This document shows, piece after piece, positions 53,021-62,065 of a stretch of DNA of 64,000 bases. The notes under the pieces are model-generated. The model searched no databases, was not told the DNA's origin, and saw only the letters and a program-made list of their open reading frames with translations. The DNA is from Botryosphaeria dothidea (Eukaryota; Ascomycota; Dothideomycetes; Botryosphaeriales; Botryosphaeriaceae): the NCBI GenBank assembly GCA_011503125.2, contig WWBZ02000033.1, positions 3,844,001-3,908,000 on the forward strand, in the 5' to 3' direction. The first letter of the stretch is position 1. Each line of letters starts with the position of its first letter. A program made the position numbers and the translations under genes.

Positions 53021-55556
53021 TCAATCTATACGTCGACCAAGAAGTCCCCAAAATGCCCCCATCAATCCCAATACTGTAAAAATAGGAACCGAGGCGTTTT
53101 GTAAATCGTCCGGATGGTGCGTGAGCCAATGAATCCAAAATGCAAATGCTGAGAATATGAGACCCAAGTGATACAGAAAGAGAATACGAAACGAGAGTAC
53201 ATAGTCGACCTCGATGCCGAAGACGACCTTTTCCTGTGGGTCAAACCCACTTTTCTTTCTTGGAATGCGCATCCATATCCTGGAGCTTATGTGCAATTTA
53301 TTGCATTTGTGCAACCACTTTGGCAGTATCGTATAAACACAGAGCGACTTACACACAGCAAGACATCCTGCAAATATTTTTCTATCGATGAGCGGGATGC
53401 GTGCGCTTGGGGGTCTTGGCCGATATTGTAGTCGTAGGTGCGGTTCTCGATAAGGACGTCCGGAAGTGCCTCTTTGCTGAAGAAGACTGGGTTCGCGTAG
53501 ATGTTTTCAAACTACAATAGTAAGCGTGATGAAATCGTTGTTGGTTTTTGATGTTTTTACCTGAACAAATTTGGAGTGCTGAAAACGAAACGGAGACAAC
53601 AGCCGTTGGAAAAGCCAACGGTGTTGATTATACCTCGTTCTCAGCTCGCTGAAGAATGACGTATCATCTAATGAGTTAGAAACTTTGATGCTCTCTAGCT
53701 CCACCAACTCTCTGGTATTGTGGATACCGAAGATTATGCACTCGGCATTGGATTGTGACGATGACGATGAGGTGTCCGAGCCGAGACCCAATGGTCAAGC
53801 AGGACCACTGTTTTGGGTGCTCATAGGCTTTGTGGGTATAGTATGAGCATTGTCCTTCCCAGTGGCTTGTGAAGCCGTCCAAGTGCCAGCTGCTGCTGGA
53901 TTGTAGCGTCTTTGCGCACTGGAAACGGCATCTTGCTGTGACAATGGTGACCTCCATCCTATCGAATTTTTCGTCAACTGCATGATCTTGACGAAGATAT
54001 CGCCAATGCTGGCCCGCGCGGCTGGGGCCATGCAACATGAACAATTCGGGGGATGATCATCGATTACCTCCAAAATGCGGGTTACCCTCGAGGTGACTTT
54101 AATCGGGATTGGCTTGTAGAGAACTCGGCCACAAAACTACCAGTGATTAGAATCTCTTCAAATTGTTCCACGACCAAGAATCATGCTTACCTCCCAGTGC
54201 AGAAGTGGGGTTTCTGGTGACACATCGGGTATTAGAGGCAATAGAGGCCACCAGTCCCATTCAAAACCTGTATGACGTTCGAGGAATACCTTGGACCTAT
54301 CCATGAATGAAGCATGATTCGTAAACGAGACTGAAATGCGTCTTCTCGGAGTTTTCTCCAGGATCTCTTTGACGGCAGATGGTAGAATCATGAGCCTCAG
54401 ATCCCAGATAAGCGTTTGAAAGGGAGCGGGTCTCCGCAAGCATTCATTGAACTTATTTCTTTCACCCAAAGCAGTAATTTCCAGGATTTTGGTGTGAGGT
54501 TTTGTCTCTTCACATTCATCTTCCGTGTCATAGTCAGTCTCGAGCCATCGGGCGTCAATTTCCCCTGGACGGCACATCTTATCTTGTGTTTTGAGCATAC
54601 TGAGAAACTCCTTGCTGAATTTAGTTTCGAGTATGACTTGGCGAGCTACGAGCAGTCTTCTCGAATGAATCTCGAGCCTCGAAGTGACACCTGTATCGAT
54701 AGAAGTCCGTGATTCTTCCTGTGGTTTTGAAAAGTAGGTCTTGAGGATTCTTTCGTACTTCCTTTTCATCCGCTCTTCTCCTAAAAAAAATCAATGCAGT
54801 CGCATGCAATGATTGTAGCTCGTCGATCTCTGAGAGGAGAGACCCTAATTGATGGATTCCTTGATGTGCCTTCCAGCCCCCGGAAGTCTCATCACGAAGT
54901 ATCGTGGATTTGTGACTCTGATCCTGTCCGGGAACATCCGCCTTTGAGGGAAAACTTTGCTTCCTGGTCCTAGACTTCATCGGACTATGGATTGTTCCAT
55001 GTTATCGTCTCAAAAGCTTCGGATGCTCACGCAATATACCTCTAGAGACATCTTTGCTTGCCATCGATTGAACTCTTGAGACATCGTCCTCCCCAGGCAT
55101 GGATACGTGCATTGCCACGCCAGCGACATCGCCGTCATGATAGGATCCGGGAATTTGCGTTTCTGATTCATTCAGATGGAGACTGTAATGATTCCAGGAA
55201 CGTTCCATAGCCTCAGCAAATATCTTATTCCCCGTAAACCGTTGGTGAAAATAGTTGAATAGACCAAATGTTGGAAATATCGTCTCAGAATTCTCCGAAT
55301 TAGGTTTAGCGTCAAATAGTCTATATAGCAGGCACCCTCTCATACCCCTCTCATGAGACATGCCATCGATCCAGATAATAATCAAAACAACTCAATTTCC
55401 AATACCAAACTCATCGCGCGTGAAGATATACTCATCCGGTGCTACAAGGAGTCGGGACAAGACAGCCTGGAGTTCCCGTTCCAAGAACACGGAACCTGCT
55501 GGATGGACGCCTGGTCAATTGTCTCTTGCGTGGTCGAGGGCTCTTTGCAAATTCAT
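53021..55556 (-). pseudogene. Multi-exon fungal membrane-anchored protein of unknown function, apparently broken
   Basis: Minus-strand coding blocks: M-N-L-Q-R-A-L-D-H-A-R-D-N from 55556; E-L-Q-A-V-L-S-R-L-L-x-A-P-D-E-Y-I-F-T up to ~55400; G-L-F-N-Y-F-H-Q-R-F (55270-55230) to ~55002; 54980-54621; 54770-54191 ending D-W-W-P-L...L-L-H-W-E; 54136-53798; 53791-~53340; and a last exon to TGA at 53021 with one or two membrane helices and D-D-L-Q-N-A-S-V-P. The intron 54137-54190 (GTAAGC, branch CTAAT, TAG) is clear; others are not fixed. The layout resembles a large family of fungal hypothetical proteins with a D-W-W-P-L motif and a C-terminal anchor. In-frame TGA codons at 55517-55515 and 53797-53795 lie where the flanking protein is continuous in frame, suggesting loss of function. 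Short undetected introns cannot be excluded. Confidence 0.5.
54137..54190 (-). other. Intron of the membrane-anchored protein gene
   Basis: 54 bp, donor GTAAGC, branch TCTAATC, acceptor GGTAG. It joins L-H-W-E to F-C-G-R in phase 0, giving a typical conserved stretch of this family. Confidence 0.7.
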
Positions 55557-56117
55557 AGAGTCGGGCGCTTCCGTGGGCTCGACACCGAAAGTGGAACTGT
55601 CAGTGCTAGTAAGAAACGGTATACGTAGGAAGTAATACAACCTGCTCTTCATTCCTCACAATTCGTGCCTTTTGAATATACAACCTGGCTAAAGGATTTC
55701 TTGTCAAATGATAGTATAAGTAGACTTCCGATGTAGTACTGTGTTCCGCGGGCACGGCCTGAATGGTGGCCTTGGAAAAGCCGAATAACTACCTGCACTA
55801 CGGAAGAAACCGTCGCGAGAGAGTAAAAAATCTGAACACAAGCTTAGCTGAGCAGGCTGTGAAGGTTCATGGTAGAGCTGAGGAAGATGAAGCGAATATT
55901 CACCGGGAGGGGGACGAGTTTAAGCAGTTCAGCTTTCAGCCTCGCCACGTAAACATGCATGTGTGAAACCAACAAGCGGGGTACTTATGGGAGAGCTCGT
56001 CGATACGACAAGCCTCATAGAATCGCAGGCTATGCATGCCTTTATCATTATTGGCTGCCTCTCAAGTCTTATCAAAGCGTGAAACCCCACCATCGCCCTT
56101 CACCCACCAAAACATCC
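55557..56117. other. Intergenic, no gene seen
   Basis: 561 bp. A plus-strand open frame of 67 codons at 55763-55966 is K/R/E-rich but has no recognisable domain or splice context, so I do not call it a gene. Confidence 0.35.
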
Positions 56118-57359
56118 TCAAGCCTCCGGACTCTCATCAATCCATCCCACATTCCCAAACTCCCCTGTAAACGGATCCTGAAACACCTTCTCCACACTAT
56201 CATACGGTGCATACCCCTGCTCATCCAACACCTTCGTCACGTTCGCCACCACCCTACCCGTCAAATTCCAGCCCGGCCCAAAATCCCCATACTCCGCCAT
56301 AAACGTATAGTTGTTCGTCCGCGGATCCGTCGCGCCCCACGGAATGTACCCGCTCGTCCTGATGCTATCATCGAGATACGTATCCGCGAAGATCGAGCGG
56401 TGCTGCGCGTTCCACGGGCGCCCGAGCGCGCACTGCCCGACGATCGAGAGCGAGGTGTTTGCCTTCTCGACGACGCTGTCGTGGATGTAGACGCCGTACG
56501 CGTTGGGGAAGGACGTGTTGGTGCCCTTCCACGCGGTGATGCCGCCGCCGCAGGAGCGCAGGGCGAGGCGGGACGACTGGATCCACGTCGTGCCGAAGCC
56601 GTAGAGGAAGTCGGTCTGGCCGGCGATGATGGAGGCGTGGATGTAGGCGTTGCCGAGCTTGCCGACGTAGATCTGTCGGGATTAGCAGGGGTTGGTGAGG
56701 GGGTGGGAGGGGGAGGGAGACGGTGGACGCACGGTGTCTTGGTAGCTGTAGAAGCCGCAGAAGTAGAAGCCGGTGTTGGCGTAGCTGATGCTGATGGCGA
56801 GCGCGGGGCCGGCCGAGTAGGGCGCGTAGTCGTTGACGAAGTCGACGTTGTAGGCGCGGAAGTCGGCGTTGCCGAAGGGCGTGTCGGCGGGGACGGCGTG
56901 GCCGGTCGGGCCGCTGCCTGTTAGACTGCTTTCGAGGGTTGGGGCGACGGTGAGGGCGGAGGTGTAGGCGTTGTCGAAAGTGTTGACGGAATTGCCCGTG
57001 GCTTGGCGCCAGAGAAGCGTTACGCTGTTTGTGGAGGCGTTGTTGGGGGATGAGGTCTGCCCGAGGAGAGTCACGGGGCCGGGGCGGGTGATGTTGACTT
57101 GTTCGACGTATGTGCCTGGGAGGATGAGGATGGTGGCAGGGGTGGTGGTGTTGCCAAGGGACAGGATTGCGGATTGGATGGATGTGAAGGAGGTTGTGTT
57201 GCTAGTAGTCACGGTACTGTTTGGGCTGACAAGAAGCGTCCCGGGTGCACAACCTGCGAGAGGATCTGACGTCGGAGCCTGGCATTCTGCGCGGCTATAG
57301 GCGAGCGCTGGGGCAGTAGAGAGTATGGAGAAGAGGAAAAATGATAAGGCAGACGTCAT
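56118..57359 (-). CDS. Secreted pectin methylesterase (carbohydrate esterase family 8)
   Basis: Complement of join(56118..56672, 56733..57359), 393 aa. It removes methyl esters from plant pectin outside the cell. Signal peptide from ATG 57359 (M-T-S-A-L-S-F-F-L-F-S-I-L-S, cleavage near A-L-A); an in-frame ATG at 57395 would add 12 residues and weaken it. The 60-bp intron (56673-56732, GTGCGT, branch GCTAATC, GACAG) splits Y-Q-D-T from I-Y-V-G-K. Catalytic features: Q207-D208 in Y-Q-D-T, D230 in G-Q-T-D-F-L-Y-G (usually G-T-V-D-F), R294 and W296 in L-G-R-P-W. Several N-x-S/T sites. Exon 2 is very GC-rich, especially in third positions, unlike exon 1. A shorter plus-strand open frame opposite it is a shadow. 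Confidence 0.92.
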
Positions 57360-58048
57360 GGCGTTGCCGGACGGGACGGAAGAAAACGCTACCATGGTAC
57401 CGGAGGCTCAGGGAACGGCACTTGAGGGAGGAAATGCGCAACTGTCGATCTCATTATGTACCTGGGAGTCGGGATTTATCATGATTTCGCCAGCTGAACG
57501 GTATCCACCGTCTACCGGGGAATTGGACACAATTGCAGGGGAGAATTGAGGGGTGTGTGGATGCCGATATGGGGACACGGATGTTTCGTTGCGGGAAACA
57601 TGCATGCAATAGCGGAGCGGCAAGCATTGTGGCACAAGCGAGATGGCAGATTGCCTAGCATTTGGCTTGTCTGGGGAAAGTGTGGGGTTTAGCCGGACCT
57701 GGGGTAAGCAGGGATCTCGCAGCAACCGCGCATTTCTTCCACCAGTAGCTTGCTGCGTTGGGGCTCCACGACTCGAATTCGGGGCTCGGACCAAGGGGCA
57801 CGTTTGAGCAAGCTTTGGCGAAGCAATCATGCGGGATTCACCGTTTCTTGATGATGATCCGTTGGTAATTGCTGTTCTGCCAAAGTGAGTGTGCGTCAGG
57901 TACTCAACATTAGAGGCCGAAAGTTCCGCCAGCACCATGGAAAATTCGCGAACGTGTTGGTGTGATGGTCATTGTCATCGTATTTCATCTACGTCATAAC
58001 CTAGACCACCGCGGAGCGGATGCTTTCCTGCTGCGTCTCCATGTGCAT
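57360..58048. other. Intergenic: pectinesterase promoter and GST 3' flank
   Basis: 689 bp. A minus-strand open frame of 176 codons (57408-57938) has no recognisable motif and its composition is not gene-like. The region upstream of 57359 should contain the pectinesterase promoter; no clear TATA box or operator was identified. Confidence 0.4.
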
Positions 58049-58834
58049 TTACTTTTGCTGGTACTTCTCACTGATACCCGTCTTGACCGCAGGTCTCTCC
58101 GCAATCCTGTCAATCCACTTGAGCAGGTGCGGGAACTGCGACACATCCTCCTTGGTGAGTCCGCTGAACTCCCATCCCTTGATCCAGGGCCAAGTGCCGA
58201 TGTCGGCAACACTGTACTTGCCCTTGCCCTTGCCAGCCAGGTATTCGCGAGGCTCGCCGCTGTACTTGCCGGACAGGTGGATTTCGAGCACACCGTAGAC
58301 GCGGAGGGTCTCGTTGCGGAAGCGCTCGATAGCGTACGGAAGCTTCTCCTGGGCGAACTTGCCGAAGTGGTTCAGTTGGCCCTGGTACGGAGCCCCGCTG
58401 CCTGCAACAGTGCGCATCAGCTATTGAAAGTCGGACGCACCGGAGGGGAGTTTACCGTGCCAGAAGAACAGCCACTGCAGCGCCTGACTGCGATCCAGCT
58501 CATCCTTGAAGCCAAAGACGTCATCCTTGTCGTACTTCTTGAGCAGATACAGAAGCTCCGCCGAAGTCTCGTGGACGGGGAAGGGAGGGCTCTGGGTGTT
58601 GTCGATGATGATTGGGATGCGGCCATTGGGATCCAGACGAAGGAACCAGTCCTTCTTTTGCTCGTTGGTCATGATGTTGATCAGAGTAGTGGTCCAGGTG
58701 GTGCCGTAGACGAGGGCAAGCTCCTCGAGGAAGATCTGGACCTTCTGGCCATTGGGGGTGCTCTGAGTGACGAGATGAAGCCCCTTGGCATTCTTGACAT
58801 CCGCCGGAGTGTCGTCGCCGTAGAGGTAAGACAT
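58049..58834 (-). CDS. Ure2-type glutathione S-transferase
   Basis: Complement of join(58049..58401, 58456..58834), 243 aa. The intron (58402-58455, 54 bp) starts GTAAAC, has GCTGATG as branch site, ends TTGCAG and splits the G of W-H-G-S-G-A-P. The N-terminal thioredoxin-fold domain has T-P-N-G-Q-K-V-Q-I-F-L-E-E-L, then D-P-N-G-R-I-P-I-I-I-D and the glutathione-contact E-T-S-A-E-L-L-Y-L. The C-terminal helical domain follows H-G-K/S-G-A-P-Y-Q-G-Q. This matches fungal Ure2p/GstA-like cytosolic transferases, which conjugate or reduce xenobiotics and peroxides. No signal peptide. The open plus-strand frame across this gene is a shadow. Confidence 0.9.
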
Positions 58835-59368
58835 GTTGAGAGTTACACGCTAGCTGCGCTTTTGATTGAGTTGAGATAAGGTGCGGCGAAAAGACAGGGT
58901 CGAGTTTGCTTCAATTTTGGATTAGTGAAAGCAGACCGAGAGAGACAGAAGATTTTGAAAGATGGAGGGGGTATGCGAAAGCAGGAATGATGCGATATAA
59001 GCTGGTGATGATACAACAGCTCTGTCATATGGCGCGGAACCCCGCAGCATTACTAATACGCAGCTTATGCCCCGCGCTTACCCTCAGCAAATGCCCGAAA
59101 TCTCCGAATAGCGAGATGCTTACCATTCACTCATGAATTCTTACGTTCCAAGAGTGCTGGTCACCCACATGGTTCTCCGCGGTCACATTGTCTCTTTTTT
59201 TGTGTCGTGCCAATGGCGGAATGCGTCCGCGGGCCGACCCGGGATCTGTGGGTCAAGTGCAAGATACTTGAGGTCATCATCAACAAAACACTAGTCAATT
59301 TGCAATCGTTCTTGTTCACATGAATTTTGATCAAATTTCTACCCAATGCGTCAAAGCTGCCTCTACAC
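58835..59368. other. Intergenic, no gene seen
   Basis: 534 bp upstream of the GST and downstream of the glycosidase. Only short open frames; GST promoter elements not identified. Confidence 0.4.
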
Positions 59369-60513
59369 TCACGCAGCGACATTGACAGTGCTGGCCGTCA
59401 CACGGTTGCTCGCACCGTTCAGGACGCCACCACCAGCGATGAGGATGTCCTCCTCGTTGGGCAGAACCAGCAAGCTGCGGGTGTACGAGGTGCCTTCGGG
59501 AGTTGCCAGATCAATCCAGGCATCGGGATGGCCAAGAGCACGGTTGATGAAAACCTGCGAGTCGGAACCGCAGCTGACCACAATGGTACCGTTCTCGCCG
59601 CCTGCAGGAGTCCAGACGACGTAAGGAGAACCGACAGGAACAGTGTTGGACTGGGTGCGGATGACCTGACCGGGGGCTGAATCGAAGAGGAGCGGGTCCT
59701 CTGAGAGGCGGTAGTAGACGGCGAAGCTGGCCTCTTCAGCGCCGTAGAACTCATACGTGAGAATGTATTGTCCGTTGGGGAGGTGGGCGATGGTGGTCAT
59801 GCCAGGGCGCCAATCGTAGGTATCGTAGGCCACGTCGTCGACGATGTCGCCCCAGTTGACAAGGTCGCTGGACACTTGGTGGACGAGCTTCTGGCCGTGG
59901 GCGGGGTCGCGCTGGTCCGAGTAGTACGTGATGATCTGTCCGTTGTATTCCATGATGAAGGGCTCCCAAACCGGAGTCTCGCCGTTGTTGGGCAGACCGC
60001 GGCCACCACTGGCGACGGAGGAGACGAATTCCCAGGTGAAACTTGATGCACGTTAGAAACAAAATCTTGGCCGATGCTTTCAGCAAGGGATACTCACCCT
60101 CTGTCCCTGCTGGCATAGATATCGATCTTGGTGTAGTTAAGATCGGTAGGCAGAGCATTGCCCGAGCAAAGAATGGTGCCAGCCTCGTAATCTCCGTAGG
60201 GCGCCTTCAACTCATAGAGGAAGGGCTGGTAGCGGTTGCCCCAGTTGTTCACGGTGTCGTTGACCTTGGAAATTTCGTACCAGGTCTCACCCAGGTCGTC
60301 AGAGCGGAAGATGGGATACCACACGAGCGGTGGTTCGGGCGAGTAGTTCTCCCAGGTGGCAAGGAGAGCATTCTCCGCTTCCAGGTACAAAGTCCTGGCG
60401 TAAAGAGTTCTGGGGACGATATAATCGGAGGGAGGGGCGAAGATGGTGACATTCTCAATGGCCTGCGCAATGCGCGACGCGGCCGCAAGGGCCAGGGTAA
60501 GTGAGAAACGCAT
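59369..60513 (-). CDS. Secreted Asp-box glycosidase, GH93/exo-arabinanase-like
   Basis: Complement of join(59369..60041, 60098..60513), 362 aa. Signal peptide M-R-F-S-L-T-L-A-L-A-A-A-S-R-I-A-Q-A. The 56-bp intron (60042-60097, GTGAGT, branch TCTAACG, ending TCAAG) splits a Gly codon of S-R-D-R-G-F-T-W. Two Asp-box (BNR) motifs are seen: R-S-D-D-L-G-E-T-W and S-R-D-R-G-F-T-W, the repeat of sialidase-fold beta-propellers. L-L-A-T-W-E-N-Y-S-P-E-P-P and the ~360-aa size fit family GH93 exo-1,5-alpha-L-arabinofuranosidases of fungi better than true sialidases. Probable role is trimming arabinan side chains of pectin, which would complement the pectinesterase 3 kb away. The substrate is inferred, not shown. 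Confidence 0.8.
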
Positions 60514-62065
60514 CTTGAGGGAAGCGGGTGCCTGCAGTCCGCATCGTAGCAGCCGCCCACCGGCTTTATAGGTCTACAGCATAAACAAAAAAAAAAAATA
60601 CGACAAGCCCGGATCTTGGTAGTAGGTGTAGGGATCTACGCGAGACAATGAAGCTAGTGAGGGGCCCCGGTGGGCGGACGCAGCCCGTGTGGAGAGAGCT
60701 GGGGAAGCGGCCTCGGTGCATTAGTCCGCGAAACCCAGTCAAAATCAAGGCCTGCTGCGCCATTGCGCTCACCACCTTTCCCGCTGGGTATACAACGCCG
60801 TCTGCACATAGTACATTTCGTCATAGCAAGTCCCTGTAGTGAAATTGTAGCGACGCGCTGGTCAGACGGCTGTAGGCTATGCGTGGAAGGAATAAAGCTT
60901 GGAGAAATACGAGCGGTCAGCAGTACAGGCCTCTTCCACTCCGGGCTCTTGACTTAAAACGTAACCAAATGGAAAGGGGAGAAAGAGAGACTTGATAGGG
61001 CAGTGTTGGAAAAGGCGCAGTTGGTTACGCTCAGCTCGTGGGGATTACTGGTTTAGTCACGGAAAAGCGGCGGTGTTACACATGACATGGCGGCCGGAGG
61101 ATTGTGGGGTACCTGCGTACGGTGTAGAAGTGGCGCATGGCTGGCAAGCCCACCGGCTTTTATTTGTGGTGAGGCGGCTAAGTGCGCAGGACGAGATGTG
61201 GAGGCGGACGATATTCCGTCAATCAGGTGAGCCAGCATGAAGCCTGAGTCGAGCCAAGCGCGTGACATGGGCGCGGCTTGAGAGCCGCACAGAAGCATCT
61301 CGGGAGTCAAGGCCGGGCCAAGAATCAGGAACCTTCGTATCACCCGTCGCGATGGCTGGCATGTCATTCGAGAGCCTCGGCTGCTGTATCCCAACGTGGC
61401 GAGTGACCGGGCGAAAGGTTGCCGGTGCTAAATAGCTCATATGAACGAGTCGTGCCCAGCACAGGCGAAGAAACCACGACGTTGGGAGAATGATGCGGAG
61501 AAGCGGCCGGCAAACAGCGGAGACACAAGCGAGGCGACACGAGAGGCATGACGAGGCGAGAGCCGGCACGCGACTGAAAGCGCGCAGACGCGTCGAGGGC
61601 TTGCTCTCCCGGGCGGTGGCAGGCGGCAGTAACTGCTGGAGCCTGAGCGAGATGCGGCGGATGAGGTCATCAGCGTGCGATTCCTTTCTGGGTCACCGCG
61701 AAACCCTTCGCTTTTGCTGCACCATGCGCACCCAGCCGCCACGGTAGCCTACACAGTAGGCTCATCCGCCCACATCTGCTCTTCCCCTGACGCGCGCACT
61801 CCTCCCCATCGACGCCTTCCATTCTATCTCGACCGTGCAGCACCGCAAACAGCGGCCCGTCGCCATCGCCGCGCGCGACCCTGTCATCGGTGTCGCCTTC
61901 ACCCTACATCCACTCCTCGCACCCTCGCGCACTCCGTCGACCGTCAATGACTGGCAATTTGAGCCTCCAGTTACATTCACGCTAGCTGGGGCCTGACTGC
62001 TCCCCCGAAGCCAGCCCACTCTTGCCGTCCGCCACTTACTCGCACTCGACTGCCGACGCCACACC
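60514..62065. other. 1.55-kb intergenic region between divergent genes
   Basis: Separates the glycosidase (-) from the Rad26-like gene (+) and should hold both promoters. An A-run of about a dozen bases lies near 60587-60598. The stretch 61760-62065, just before the ATG, is C/T-rich, common in 5' leaders of fungal housekeeping genes. Several open frames occur on both strands because the sequence is GC-rich, but none has recognisable motifs or fitting splice sites. Confidence 0.45.

Noticed and set aside
55959..56924. 321-codon plus-strand open frame
   Set aside because: Lies opposite the GC-rich second exon of the pectinesterase, whose strand has catalytic motifs, signal peptide and a fitting intron. 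The plus frame is an R/V/G/A-rich shadow.
57962..58879. 305-codon plus-strand open frame
   Set aside because: Antisense shadow of the GST gene, which has recognisable domains and a proper intron.
49141..60513. Secondary-metabolite gene cluster around the P450
   Set aside because: No synthase, synthetase, terpene cyclase, transporter or pathway regulator is present; the neighbours are cell-wall enzymes, a GST and a broken gene.
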